A stretch of 64,000 nucleotides of DNA from Cycas panzhihuaensis (GCA_023213395.1 CM041465.1:38199741-38263740), one strand, 5' to 3'. Positions 13,090 through 26,154 are shown, numbered from the stretch's first letter. Program-made: numbers and translations. Notes: generated from the letters alone by a model not told the origin.

Positions 13090-15181
13090 ATGGGGGCTCT
13101 CAACAGCCGCCTAGTTATGCAAAGGTTGTGAGGCATCACAGCTCACAGTTCTGGAGAGGGATGAAGATGCGCCCCATTTCATTGATAGGGTTCTTTGGTA
13201 CTTGCAAATGTGAGCGACTCCATGGTGACGGAGAGGAGACGAGTCGTTCTCGACTATCACATCTAGGGCTTTTGGTCTCAGCTCAGGTGGCGGCGCCAGG
13301 CAATATACAATGGACCCAGACGCAATGGCATCCCTCTCTCTTTGAAGGCATGGATGCCCGACTAGGGCCTTTTGATTCTCTTGGGGCGAGCTGTCCCCAC
13401 AACCAAGATGCGACGAGGGATAGACAGGTTAAGGAAAGATGTGCCAACTCCCAGATTAGTGTAGATAGGAGAAGCATTGCAGTGTCTGGAGCTGGAAGAT
13501 TCTAGTTAAACGGTTCCCTTCCAGATCATACGAAGAAAGAAGAGGTGGAAAACAATCCAGTGAGAAGGACAGAGGCTACAACGGTTACTATTGGATCTAG
13601 GGCTATGGTAAGTCCCTGTCGCCCTTGCATGGGATTTATTTCATTGCATTATACAATATTCTAAATATGGATAGAGAACAAACACTTCAAAACCAGAACT
13701 AGAACCCCAATCTTACACTGGGGAGATCCTACTGTGATGTGCTGAAAGTAAATAAGGAGGAAACATATGACTTAACTCCTGAGATATAGGACAAAAAGGT
13801 TAGACTAAAAATTCCATAGGGTTTAGTGGACAAAACTGAGAAATATTGGGAGAATTGCCTTGTCGACATATTCTCCAGACCCAGACCAGGCTTGGAAACC
13901 ATCAGGAACTGGATAAGGATTAAATAGAAAACAATATGCAATGTGGAAGCAATAGCTATGCCAAAGGGCTGCGTGTTATTCAAATTTTTTTCCCTATAAG
14001 GATATGACCAATATTCTCCTAAGGGCCCCATGGATTCTTGGTAGTAAGGCCTTATCCCTTGAAAAATGGCATAGGGATTTTGATCCTTCTGTTCCCAAAA
14101 TCAGGCAAGCACCCATATGGGTCCAATTACCGGGTCTTCCCTTACTTCACTGGAACCCTGAAGTGCTAAAAGGAATTGTAAAAGTGGTGGGTCCTCTTCT
14201 AGTTGTAGACTCAGCGACAAAGAATAGAAGCAGACTTATAAACGTTAGGTTTTGTGCCCTAGTTAGGATTGACAAACCCCTTCTGGATGATATATGGATT
14301 GACATGGTAGATTGGAGTTGGGTACAACCATTGGTATATGAAATGGAGCATTTTAGATGCTCACTATGCAGAACCCTAGGTCACCTACCCCAGAAGTGTC
14401 CAGGTGTGAAGATCTCACAGGGTGAGAAGCAGGAGGACTCTATAGAGTTGAAACCCCAAGCAACGACAAACTCCATGGAGATAAGGACAAAAGGGCAGAC
14501 ACAAGAGATTCCAGGAAATATTGAGGCACCTAAACGACAAAGGACCGAGTTGGCTCCCCTCCAGAACCGCATAACACCCCACCCTTGAATCTTAGATTTG
14601 ATCCCAATGAGGAAGACACTCTCTTAAAGGAAGGGGAGCAGGTTGCTCAGGACTCAGTGGCTTCGGTGAGGCCGGTTGGGGAGGGTGGCCTAGGGGCCCT
14701 CACTTCAGTTGGGCCAAGATCCTCGGCCCAATACACTTTAGCACATATGCCCGAGCCACAGAAAAAGAAACGCGAAGTGGGTGCTGATGTGGGGGTGGGT
14801 ATGCCCCTCCTGAATGGGAAGGATTCTCTCTCAGGAGCCAGAGTGTAGATAGCACAGGAATCAAAGGCCCTATAGTGACTGGATCGGGATGAAGGCATTG
14901 GGATACCCACTTCAGCGGGACTAGGGTCGTCGGCCTAATATACCTTAGAACATTTGGTTATCTAGAAGAAGCCACCAGATGTGGGAGCCGAGAAGAGGGT
15001 GGGCAGGCCACCCCTAAAACTGTTAAGAGAAAAAGAAGTGGCTACCCAGGTGGATCAAGGCAATCAGAAAACTCTAAACGATGTCTTCTTTGAAGGGCCT
15101 AATCTCAGATCTAGAACAGAAGGCAGAGATCCATCGAAAGGCGAGGCCGTTGAAGTATGGAAGCAAAGAAGGAAAAGATGA
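13090..15181 (+). pseudogene. LINE ORF1 (DUF4283-type, zinc knuckle)
   Basis: ORF1 proteins bind LINE RNA and act as nucleic-acid chaperones. Four open stretches (13128-13505, 14004-14588, 14585-14848 and 14981-15181) in changing frames are read here as one broken gene. The stretch from 14004 shows the plant LINE pattern 'WVQLPGLPLLHW' and 'VDSATKNRSRLINVRF', followed by a CX2CX4HX4C knuckle (CSLCRTLGHLPQKC, about 14360-14400). The last part is charged and low in complexity. The region 13510-14000 has no good frame and carries indels. The final stop TGA (15179-15181) overlaps the start codon of ORF2, so the two are coupled as ATGA. Confidence 0.8.
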
Positions 15182-18100
15182 AAATTATATCGTGGAATGC
15201 TAGGGGACTGAATGCCCCCTCGAAATAGAGAATTATTAGAGATATGAGGAACATACATCACCCAGATTTAATGTTCCTACAAGAAATAAAGTTAAGCAAG
15301 GAGAACGGCCTAAGGATCAAAAATAAAATTTAGAGGAAAGTAGAGAGCATAGAAATTGACTATGCTCAAGCAGCCGGGGGTTTAATGGTGTTATGGGATC
15401 CGAGGACATGGTCTGGAGAAATTTATCTGGCTAAGGAATCCTTTGTTTCGTTATGGTTAACAAACAAAAGGAACAATCTAAGATGGCTAGCCACTAATGT
15501 TTATGCCCCAAACCTTCAAGAGGCCAGGAAGGGGCTTTGGGACAGAATATTGGAAGCCCACAGGGACTGCCGAGCCCCATGGCTGTTGGCAGGGGACTTC
15601 AATTCGGTGCTGTGCCCAGGGGATAAGAGAGGGGGTACGGTAGGTTGGACTAGCAGTATGAGCGAGTTTGTTGACTTCCTACATCAGGGAGGTTTGGAGG
15701 ACGTCAAGCTTAGGGGTGCTTCGTATACCTGGTCCAATAAGTACATGGGGGATTATTTAATACAAATCAGACTGAATAGGGTGTTGGTCAATTACGATTG
15801 GTCCAGGAGGTTTAAGGACTTCACCCTTGAGGCTCTACCGAGGATTAGTTCAGATCACTCCCCTCTTTTGTTTCAATTTTCAGATCTGGGAAGATACATT
15901 GGATCTCCCTTCAGATTCGAATTGATGTGGCTTTGCCACCCTAATTTCTGAAATAAGATCGAGGAATGGTGGAGTGTTCAAATACGAAGCCATACAATGT
16001 ATAGATTTTCGAAGAAATTATATTGGGTAAAAAGGCAAGTAAAAGTATGGAATAAGGAAGTCTTTCAAAACATCCATGAATTGAAGGACAAGACCATCCA
16101 CGATTTGAAAGAAACAGAGGACAAGATACAATATGAGGGAAGATCCCCACATCTAGACAAGATAGAGAAGGAATTGGGTGAAAACTTGGAAGAGATTCTT
16201 ATCAGAGAGGAAATCCATTGGAGACAAAAATCCAGGGCATTATGGTTGGCTGAAGGAGATAGAAACACAAAATTTTTCCATATGACCACAACTAAGCATA
16301 GAGCAAGTAACAGAATAACTAGTCTTCAAAGGGAAGATGGCTTAGTAGTGAGCGCTATGGAAGATATGAAGGAAATGGCTAGCGAATATTTCAAGGATTT
16401 ATATACTGAGCCGCAGGATGGTGATAGGGATAGAAGGAAGGACTTCCTAAGAAACACCCCCAGCTTGGTGACCGAATCCCAAATGCTCGGTTGACAGCCC
16501 CTTTTACTCAGGAAGAAGTTAGGCTGGCTCTCTTTGGCATCAAGAGAGACAAAGCTCCAAGCCTCGATGGTTTTCCCCTAGGGTCTTTTCAGGAGTTTGG
16601 GACATTATCAAGGATGACCTTATGGGAACTCTGTAAGAATTCTATATAAATAATAAGATTCTACAGGAATGGTTCGTAATTTTGACCGGATCCAACCTGG
16701 GTAATTGATGGAATTATAGATAGAGTCGGTATCCTGGGTCTCTTTGTAGGAGAGGGAATGAAATATTTAGGGGGGGGACGGACATCTTCCTATCTATTTG
16801 GATTCTTGTTTTTTGCAGTAATCTTGCTACATTCCTTGTTCTTATCCCTAAAAAAGAAGGGGCGAAGAGAATGGAGGAGTTCCGTCCCATTAGCCTCTGT
16901 AATGTTAAATATAAGATTATAACTAAGGTCCTAGCCAATAGACTAAAGAAAATCATGTCAAACGTTATCTCCCAAAATCAGGATGGTTTCCTCTAAGGAA
17001 GACAGATCTATGATGGCTTCATAGTAGTTCATGAAATAATTCACTCGGCTAAGGAAAGGAAGGAGCCCGCGATGCTCATCAAGATTGACCTCATAAAGGC
17101 CTTCAATAGGGTCTCCTGGGAGTGCCTTCTAGATTGTCTAGAGGCATTTGATTTTGGGGAATTATGGCAGACTTGGATCAAGCTTTACATAAGTAACCCA
17201 TAATTCTCAATCATCATCAATGGCTCCTCTTCCAGATTTTTCCTAGGTTCTACGGGATTGAGACAAGGTGACCCTCTCTCTCCCTTTCTCTACATAATTA
17301 TGACTGAAATGTTGGGTAGAGCCATGGAGACAACTAGGAGACAAGGGATTATCAAAGGCATAAAACTGACATTAGGGGTGGATAATGTGGTCCACCACCA
17401 ATTTGTTGATGATAATATATTCTTAGGGAAGGCTGCCATTAAAGAGGCATCCAAATTTAAGGAGATCTTGGGATATTTTGAGAGGGCTACAAATCAAAGG
17501 ATTAGTTTGAATAAAAGTAATGTCTACTTCATAAATACCCCATGGGGCACCCAAGGTAGGATCAGTAGGATTTTAGGGATGGGCATTAAGATGCTCCCCA
17601 CAGCTTACCTCAGTTTGCCTCTCTTCATAGGTAAGATGACTAAGGAAATGTGGAACCCCCTCATCGATAGAATGCAAAAGAAGTTGGCTGGTTGGAAAGG
17701 TGCCCTTTTAAGTCTAGTGGGGAGGCTTCAACTAGTGGCTTCTACGCTTTAGACCATGCCAGTTTACTGGATGTCCATTTTCAGAATGCCATCTGGTATC
17801 TCAGATACTATAGAAGCCATCCAGAAGAGATTTCTTTGGTTCAGGGCAGAGAACAAAGACAACATACACTTGGTGAGCTGGAATAAAGTTTGTACTCCGA
17901 GATGGGCCAAAGGTTTCAATCTCAGAAGGATTCCATCTTTTAATGTTACTCCATGGGCCAAGATGGGCTGGCGTTTAATCAAAGGGGGAGAGAGACTGTG
18001 GGAGAAGATTCTAATACAGAAATATCTTCAAGGTGGCTCTCTCATCGAAAACATTGCCTCGCCGGTTGGCTCAACCGTTTGGAGGAGTATCCTTAAAGCT

Positions 18101-19523
18101 TGGAAAGCTATTAGAGAAGGCCTTAAATGGAGATTGGGAGATGGCAGCTCCATTAGGTTTTGGGAGGATGCGTAGTGCTGTGACAAGGCCTTAAAGAAAT
18201 ACCCCGATCTATCTCTTATCCAGGGCTCCTGTGTTAGGCTATATGGGCTACACGTGAAAGATTATTGGACCGGGAGTGGTAGAAATAGAAGTTGGAGAAA
18301 CTTCGAGGAATTCCAGGGGGAGCAGCCACTTCAGGAGAGTCTTTACAAAATCAAAAGGATATTGGGAAAGAGTTATATCCCTAGGATGCCATCCCTAGAC
18401 TTAGTTGTATAGGCTTTGAGCCCGTCTGGGGAGTATACCGCCAAACATGGGTACCACTACTTATGCCTAGAGAGAGGTGACCAGAGGAATGCAATATTAG
18501 AAGGTGTATGGAAGCTCTCGCTTATCCCCAAGATCACAGTTTTTTGGTGGATCTGTTTGAGGAGCAAAATTCTCACCATGGATAACCTCAAGAAGAGAGA
18601 GTTCCACCTGCCCAACAGATGTATACTATGCTACAAAGAAGAAGAATCTATGGACCATATCTTCCTTGGGTGTCCATTCTCAAGGGAGGTATGGGGGTTT
18701 TTGCTGGGTAAACTGGAGGTATGCTGGACCTTTTCCGAAAAAGTTTACTGATTTATGGATTGCCTAGCAAAGTCCGTTCAGAAGTAAAGTCATAAGCTGT
18801 ATTTGGAAGAGTGCACTACTAATATTATCGTGGAATATATGGAAGAAAAGAAACAGAAAAATTTTCCAGGGAAAACAGATGGATCAGCATGCTACTTTCA
18901 AAAAAATCTGTATGGATATCAGGGAGAATGTTAGAAACATTAAGGAGAAACACACTACCTTGACTGAGAATAGGATTTTGCTTAAGTGGGGCATAGAGTT
19001 AGTATATGAGGTTGTAAAGGTTAGATGTAACAGTTGGCTTCCACTAGAGGAGCCCTGGCTGAAAATCAACTTTGATGGAGCCTTAAAAGGGAACCCCAGA
19101 GAAGCATGGGGAGGGGGCATTTGCAGAGATAATAAGGGTTTCCCTATTTGGGCCTTCGCGGACTATTATGAGCACCAAACGAACCACTTTGTAGAAACGT
19201 ATTCTATGCTTAAAGCTCTTGATTTAGCCCTCGAAGGAGGCATTAGGCGACTGGTAATTGAGGGAGATTCAGAGGTGGTCATTAATTCGCTGAAAGGCTT
19301 AGCCCTCCCAGACTGGAGATTTTAGTCCATGATCAATAACGCGAAGGAAAGTCTTAAGGGTTTAGAAGAAGTCTGTATAAGGCACACACTGAGAGAAGGA
19401 AACAAAGTTGTTGACTTTTTGGCAAATTGGGGGGTGAGGCAAAAGGAAGGCACCGTGTGGAGGTTTGATTTTCCTGAGGATCTTATGGTTCTGGTAGAGA
19501 AGGAAATGGTTTGTAATAGCTAG
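15178..19523 (+). pseudogene. LINE ORF2: endonuclease, RT and RNase H
   Basis: ORF2 nicks the target and copies the RNA in place. It starts at ATG 15178 with MKIISWNARGL, the first apurinic endonuclease motif; stops follow soon after. The endonuclease runs to about 15890 with LLAGDFN, TWSNK and SSDHSPLL. The reverse transcriptase lies at about 16840-17520 with [31 protein letters not shown] and catalytic FVDD, where FADD or YADD is usual. A zf-RVT segment follows at about 18510-18700 (CILC and DHIFLGCPFS). RNase H is at about 19050-19480 (INFDGALKGN, EGDSEVV and ANWG). Several frame changes and stops break it. A GT...AG bounded insert of about 118 bp lies at 16701-16818, just before the reverse transcriptase. 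Confidence 0.92.
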
Positions 19524-19689
19524 CCATGGGGCTTGTCCTGGCAATGTAGTTCTTACGCCTAGACCGTGAGGATGTCACAGTCATCTTTGACTGGGAATCC
19601 TATAGCATATTGATGTACTAGGTTGTGGGATCCTGTTTCAAACCCACTTATAATTCAATTTTACCTTATAAAAAAAAATAAAAATAAAA
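19524..19689 (+). other. LINE 3' UTR and poly(A) tail
   Basis: A short 3' untranslated region after the RNase H stop, ending in an A-rich tail at about 19668-19689 that directly precedes the right target-site duplication. Confidence 0.75.
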
Positions 19690-21085
19690 TCTAATGATGT
19701 AAAAATCATTCTTAGAGATGCTAGATCTATTCCCATGAAAAGTATTGGGAGTGTTTTAGTTGCAGGTGGTCACTTTGATATAGTGTATTATGTACTTGAA
19801 TGACTAAACAACCATCAATTGCTTTGTATTCTACTTTAGTAGATGATATGGAAATTGATGGTGTATTATAAATTGTTTCAATAGATTTGTTTAATGCAAT
19901 TGGATTATGGTTGGTGTTTTTTCAAAGCCTTTTCAAGTGGCATTGAAAAGTCCCCTAATTATCCTAGGTTTACTTAGAACCCAATATTATAATAACAAAT
20001 AGGCTTTATAATATGTGGGTCATGCACTGGATATAGTCTTGGCTCTCTTTATAGACTCTAGTTAAATATTTACAATGGAGCTAGAATTTACTAATAACTA
20101 CTGCTACAACTTTTCCAAGACGATCCTATATTGCATTAGTAATTGGGAATAATTGGTGGCTATTCATGTGCTCATTTGTTGAATAGTTAGAATAATGTTG
20201 TCTAGAATGGTTTGGTATAAGAATAGTCTAAATCTAATGTGCAACTAATATATATGAAGCATACATTATTATAATAATTACACATCAAACTTAGGCTTTC
20301 CTTGTAACTCAAATTGCATTAGGTACTTGTTGGCTTATTACACTTAGCCCTTAGATTAGACAAAATGTAAGAATTACTCTTTTAACCATATCCCAATAGG
20401 TGTGATCCTAGAAGAAGGCACCTATTGGTCATACTCATGATCATTCTTAACTAACTGTGATTACAATAATTAATCAATCTTTAAATAATTCCTTTGCCAA
20501 CTCCATTCCGAATTGGAATAGTTAATGGACTCATTATCCTAACCATTCCCTTCGATGTTGCATATGTTGCTATGCCCAATCCTTGTGTTTATGTTGATCA
20601 CTCCATATGACCCATTCCTATTATTTCACCATTCTAGTGCTTGTAGTGCAATTGTTCTTCATGCATTCAACATTCTTCATAGACTATAATTGTTCAACTT
20701 GTTGTTGAGAGATTGTTATTACTATTTATTCCTTCCTTATAGATTGTGGTTATTGTTGTTACACTATTTAGTTGTTCCTCGTTGACGATACATGGCAATC
20801 AAACTTAAATGTTGTTTCCCATATTCACTTAATGTTGTACACATGAATGCACCCAAAAGTTTTGCATATGGTTTCATGGTTACAAATGGACAAAATTTTG
20901 TCCCTTTAAATTTGCTCAATTTGTGCCGATCCAATTATGAAAATGAAATAGCAAAATCAAACTTTTTACATGCAATACTCTTTTAAGTAACACATCATAA
21001 AAATATAGAATAATTTAGAAACATATACCATAAACCTCATTTAACTCTTCCTCCTCTTGAAATAGTGTTTATTACTCATCATTGG
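19690..21085. other. E3 right half and unassigned spacer
   Basis: 19690-19705 is the right target-site duplication of the LINE. 19700-19830 resembles a Copia protease-linker segment ending in VYYV. Downstream to 21085 the sequence is AT-rich with no domain I can name. The frame at 20792-20986 (64 residues) has no recognisable similarity. Confidence 0.35.
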
Positions 21086-21971
21086 TGTCACAACACATAA
21101 GAATCAATAATTTAAAATCTCAAGTTGCTACAAATTATTACTAACTAAGATAGAAACTTCACACAAAGTAATTATGAAATTCACAAATTCACATATAATA
21201 ATAATTGTCCATTTAATATTCTATATTACATTACAAATGTACTTCAAAAGAGAAGATATTAGAATATAAAACAATGTGAGAAAATCTTGATTAGAGTGTT
21301 CAAGAGTGAACAATTAGAGAACCAAATATAAAAAAGAACTAAACAATACCACCATTGAGAACAATAATGAGATTACTTCCATCATAAACCATCCCACATC
21401 CAAATTACAACTAGAGGTTAGTTGATCTTGATAACCATTTCACCATATTATTATTAATTTTATAAGTGGATCTACTGAACACATTAATTCCATTATTGGG
21501 CTTATCTAGATGCATTAGTGCCAACTAACAACACTACACATAACAACTTTCTTAAATGGGTTATATGTAACAGTCTCGTCTAGGTAGAATTCTTTTGACT
21601 TACCTTGGGTAGCACTCCTTAAAAGCTCATCCATAGAAGTAAACATCAAAGAACACATGCTCAACCATTGACCTCCAACTCAATTCATTTCTCATTGAAT
21701 ATTATATGAAACACCATTAAAAATAAAGTGGGAAGTCATTGGTGAGGTGAAGAGTTAAGAGATACCTTAAACCACATGAAGTGAATAATCACAAGTGAGG
21801 TGAAAAGTCAAGAGTCCCCTATTATAGATCTTATCAATACCCTTTTCATAAGTCATAATTTTCTTTACAGTATATAGTTTGTTTTACACAACTAAGTTTG
21901 ATGTTATAATAGTGATACATTATCCCATTTTGGATTACAATAAAAATACATAAACTTTTTGGTGTGTTACA
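21086..21971 (-). repeat. E5: solo-LTR-like copy of the E9 Gypsy LTR
   Basis: An 886-bp stretch begins TGTCACAACAC and ends GTGTTACA. It matches the E9 LTR (31664-32394 joined to 41044-41154) over most of its length in the same orientation, including the end piece 'attacaataaaaatacat(a/g)aact'. No Gypsy coding lies next to it on either side, so a solo LTR left by recombination is the simplest reading. The flanks ATTGG (21081-21085) and ATTAA (21972-21976) agree at only three of five bases, so the duplication is not secure. Confidence 0.7.
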
Positions 21972-21976
21972 ATTAA

Positions 21977-22317
21977 CCCTTTTTTTATTTTCATTGCACC
22001 CTTTATTATTACTCTTCACCACTACTATTCTCCATTATGGTAATGTTATTAAGGACACCACACTTTGATAATAACATGTTTACTACATATTCCACCTACT
22101 TGAAATGCTCACTACTCCAATTTTACAATTACTAACCAAACCACAAGGTAATAGTGGCATCATGTTTCTATAATCAATCAAACAAGTTGTGAGCTAATTA
22201 TTCAATCAATAAATTAGAACTTATTTTTTAAGTAATTTAATAAATGTCCATTGACATCCTATTTCATATTTACTAATTGATTTAAACATCACAAATCTAA
22301 TCTACCCAACTTACACA
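21977..22317. other. Spacer, nothing recognised
   Basis: AT-rich DNA between the solo LTR and the Copia remnant E6. No frame, repeat or RNA gene recognised. Confidence 0.4.
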
Positions 22318-22739
22318 TTTCCATATATTATGTATGCAGTAAGAATAATTTCCAGGTTCATGAACAATCCTCGAGAAACACATAGGAAGGCAACTAAGAG
22401 AATTCCTAACTAAGAGAATCTTGAGGTATATACAAGGTACCCTAAGTATCAAAAAACCAAACTTCAAGCTTGAAAGCTACAATGATTTAAATTGGGCAGG
22501 AGAAGGATATGATAGAAAGTTAACATTATGATACTTCTTTAATCAAGGATCATGAATAATCTTATAGAGAAGTAAGAAACAACTATCAGTTGCTTTATTA
22601 TCTATAGAAATAGAATACAAAGTAATAGTAGGAGCCACTTGTAAAGCAATTTGGTTAAGGAAAATTATACAAAACTTAGGCAAGGAGTAATATCCTCCAC
22701 AATTATCAACTATGACAACCAAAGCGTAATCAAACTTTT
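22318..22739 (+). pseudogene. E6: Copia RNase H remnant, upstream part
   Basis: Across several frames the translation follows the end of a Copia polyprotein: the YAV..ISRFMNNP segment that follows the reverse transcriptase, the KAAKRILRY-like segment, a degenerate WRSKKQ..VALSSTEAEY segment near 22560-22625, and GATCKAIWLR near 22630-22660. It breaks off after the CDNQS.IKL-like segment at 22739, where Gypsy E7 is inserted, and resumes at 29467. Confidence 0.78.
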
Positions 22740-23093
22740 TGTTGTGGACCTATACAACTAATGGAAGTCAGTAATAGTTATGGCTAGATCATTGATTAGT
22801 AGAAGTAGGTCCCAATTATAATTATTAGAAGTCAATTTTATTATTATTAGAGACTTGGTATCTTATTATTATTATTGGAAATCAATTTCTTTATTATTAG
22901 AAAATTAATTTTTTAAAAAGTGATCAATTTTGACACCTATAAATAGAGAATTATCATTCATTTATAAATCATCTTTTGTGAGTTAATCCATTTGAGGTCT
23001 TCTAACCATTTGGCTCTTAGAGACTTCATTTCAACTTTAATTTTAATTTTATTTTGTATTTATGGAAATAGATCCCCTTCAGGATTTTTTAAA
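22740..23093 (+). repeat. E7 5' LTR
   Basis: Starts TGTTGTGGACC. The part from 22775 onward is repeated at 29147-29461, including the identical 'aaaaagtgatcaattttgacacctataaata'-type core that carries a TATA-like box near 22938. The first 34 bases correspond to the LTR start at 25374. Compared with 25374 onward, this LTR lacks about 200 bp after AAGTC. Confidence 0.75.
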
Positions 23094-25373
23094 GTGGTAT
23101 CATACCTTTGTTTTTGGTATATCAAAGATCTGAATTTTCAAGAGTATAAACAATTTTTTTTTTTTTTAAATAATCACAAATTTAGGTCAATTGGTCTATT
23201 TTGTAAATTTCAAATGGTTATACCACAGGTTTTGGAGTGAAATTGTAAAATTTTTAGGGAATTTAGTTTCAACTTACTGTTTGTCATTGTCTTTAAAGCC
23301 TAAAATTTATTGCTGTAACTTTAGAGAGCCATAACTTTGGTTACAATTGTCTGATTGATCTCAATTTTCCTTTTGAATCTGTATATCTCGATATCTACTT
23401 TCCATTAGAAGTGGTTTAATATCCATTGGATATTAAAGTAAAACTTATTAGTATTTTTATAATCCCTAAAAAACTTAATCGTGACACACCTTAAAATGAC
23501 CATAACTTTTACGACATGCATCGGAATACAATTTCGTCTAAAGCATTAGAACCTTGGCTTAGAGACCTTCATTTTAAGGTCTAATTTTTCATAAATTTAT
23601 AAATAAGTTTATATGGTACCCATTAGAAGATACTCAAAAGATCATTAGGGAGGTTGTAAAAACTAGATCTTCGCTTAAAATTTCAAAAATTAGAAGCAAT
23701 CAAGCATAAGAAAAGAATAGACCAAGTTCCTTAGGACCTTTGAATTTTTAGAGAAAATTTTAAGAAACAGAAAGAAGATATAAATGAAATACATAGAAGG
23801 CTTGACCTTCTAATAAACAGAGTAAGAAAATTAAAGGAATAAGATTAGAAAAAATATAAAAGATATGAGAAAGAGGATGAAAAGGAACATAAAAATTTCA
23901 ACACTAATAATCAGTCTTTCGCCATAATCTAAAGGTGTCAATTTATCCCCAAGATGGTAGTATTAAGGCAAACAAACAGTTAGCAAAAATAGAAAATGCT
24001 ATCGATGAACTTTGTATCAGTAACGTACATGGACAGATCAATTTCACCATAGACCATCTAATAGGATCTATGTATCATTAGGCTACACTCTGAAAAAGGT
24101 AAGGAAAAACCCACAATTTCAAATATTTTATAGAAGCCTATCGACAATAAATAGAAGAACTTAAGAGGGTTAACACCTTTTTCACCAAGGGCCCCCTATC
24201 ATATATTAGTAATCCATGATCCACAATATAAACAAAGGTTCTGCACTCTAGAATAAATATGTCAAATGAAGTGAATAACATGACATAACAAGAGAGAGCT
24301 AAACATTAAATCACTCAAAGATAATTCAATGTCATGACACCACTTGAAATCCCAAATTCGAGATCCAAGAAAGTTGAGCCTAGCAAGTAAGGAACCTTAG
24401 GCTATTAAGATAATAGTTCTAACATAAGTTGATCCTCAAGCTTTACACAAAGGAAGCATGAAGGCAAAAAGGCTAGGAAAAAGGAATTCAACATTTTCCA
24501 CACATGAAAACCATTGGAGCAAAGGAAACCGATATATAAAGATTAATGAGAAGATCGATATTAAAGATGACAAAGGAGAAGAATGCAAATGAGACTAAAA
24601 GGAGGAATAATTTTGTGATAAAGAGTCAACATACATGACAGAAGCAAAAGCAAATGATAGTCAGCCTAAAGTTCTCTCACCAACCAAGTTAGAGGCATCA
24701 TAGATTAACATCATCAAGCTATTTAGTTACCTAAAAAAGGAAAAGGTTATGATTCTCATTAATCCAAGCACTACTCATGACTTACTTAACATTTAGATAG
24801 CCAAGAGATTATGATTGAATATGAAGAGAGAGAAGTCCTATACCTCACACCTAAGAAGACAAAGCTTAGGCAAAATTGAGCATTGATAACTTTATATAGA
24901 TAATTACGAGTTTTCAACCATTTATTATCCTGCTATAGAAGGATTTGACGTAATCTTAGGTATCATATGGCTACAAACACTTGGGACATACCTCCTGAAT
25001 TATGATAGGGGCTTTATTAGGTTTAGAATTAATAAGCAAAAATACCAACTAATAAGAAGTCACACCCCAAGACCAGAAGTTAAAGCTACACGAGGCAACA
25101 TGAGGAATAATTGGATTATTGGACAAAAATATCAACCTACTAAGATTTACAACCCAATATCAAAGGACATACTTGCAAAAAACAACATAAAGAATGACTC
25201 ATTAAAACCACGTTGGTTTCTTCACTATAATATTCTTTCAAACCAAGGAGCTAAAGGAGAGACATTCTATAGAACAAGGTATGATTGCCTAGTTCACTAA
25301 CCTACCTTAAGAGAGCATCATACCCCATTATCAACACTTTGAGGGCAAAGCATGTTTTGAAAGAGCAGAAATT
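23094..25373 (+). pseudogene. E7 Gypsy leader, gag and protease remnant
   Basis: 23094-23700 is leader. 23700-24700 is a charged, Lys/Glu-rich decayed gag. The protease and linker follow at about 24690-25080, ending in a segment typical of this Gypsy family (GFDVILGI.WLQTLGTYLLNYD near 24945-25010). From 25081 to 25320 there is an open stretch (25100-25300) with no recognised domain. The usual tail ending in GQSMF or GQAMF appears at 25335-25360, just before the 3' LTR. Reverse transcriptase, RNase H and integrase are absent, so this copy had a large internal deletion. Confidence 0.65.
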
Positions 25374-25610
25374 GTTATGGATGTATACCACTAATGTAAG
25401 TCGGCCATAACTATTGCTACAAACCTAGTTTATAACTAAAAACAAAGAATAATTTTTAGAAGTCTAGAAAGCACAATGGGTACTTGATTATTTAAAAAAT
25501 ATGAATGATGATTGTTTATAATTGGTAAAGTGTCTTTTTGAAAAGTTGTAACCTTTTAATCTTACCCTTTTAAATATATCTTATATTTAGTTAATTAGGG
25601 TCATAACAAG
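25374..25610 (+). repeat. E7 3' LTR start, with duplicated segment
   Basis: Begins TGTTATGGATGTATACCACTAATGTAAGTC, matching the start of 22740. The segment 25513-25610 is repeated in the same direction at 29052-29147. I cannot tell whether this repeated part belongs to the LTR or to a further element whose LTRs flank E8. Confidence 0.55.
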
Positions 25611-26154
25611 GCCTCTTTCTTGGAATGTTTTATCCTCGAAACATAGCCGAACATAATGAATGATCGTAGTCTTTGAAACAAACATCATAATTTATGTGAT
25701 ATTGAGTTGAAATTTTATCTTGATAGTGATGTGTTCCCTTATAAGTTTGAATGTTTATCAAGTTTATGCCCGTTAGGAAATTACTCAGACATTTCAAGCT
25801 TTTATTAGAAGATAATTATGCTTAAAGACCTTGGTAGATTTTTTTATATTTTTGAGACATTTTGTGTATTTCATCTATTGTAGTTGTCAATTTGATTTCT
25901 ACTTGAAATGTAAAAAGTCAAGCCCTTATATCTTGATGATGCTTTCTAGTTTCTTTTTCCATACATTTACATGCTATTGCTTTGGTTTTTCATGGTGTTT
26001 TCCCTAAAAACATAATCATTCTTTCTTCCTTCTTGAATATTGTAAATAACTTGTCTAGATTCATTTCAATTGTTCTGAATGTACTAAGCCATTGACTATC
26101 TAAAACAATATCTACAACTTCTGAAAGAAGGAAAGATTAACTCTCCTCTTAACC
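25611..26154. other. Spacer inside E7 3' LTR, unassigned
   Basis: About 540 bp without a domain, repeat or RNA gene that I recognise. Confidence 0.4.

Larger units (their letters stand above)
12987..19689 (+). mobile_element. E4: near full-length plant L1-type LINE
   Basis: A 6.7-kb non-LTR retrotransposon. It has a 5' region, ORF1 with a zinc knuckle, ORF2 with endonuclease, reverse transcriptase, a zinc-finger segment and RNase H, a short 3' UTR and an A-rich tail (about 19668-19689). It is flanked by a 16-bp target-site duplication, so the 5' end is probably intact, which is unusual for LINEs. Codon use and GC content are visibly richer than in the surrounding LTR elements. Both ORFs carry several in-frame stops and shifts. 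It is inactive, but younger than the Copia remnant it interrupts. RNase H downstream of the reverse transcriptase is a known feature of one group of plant L1 elements. Confidence 0.92.

Noticed and set aside
13283-13477. Minus-strand frame opposite LINE ORF1
   Set aside because: Shadow of the coding strand; the LINE reads in the plus direction throughout.
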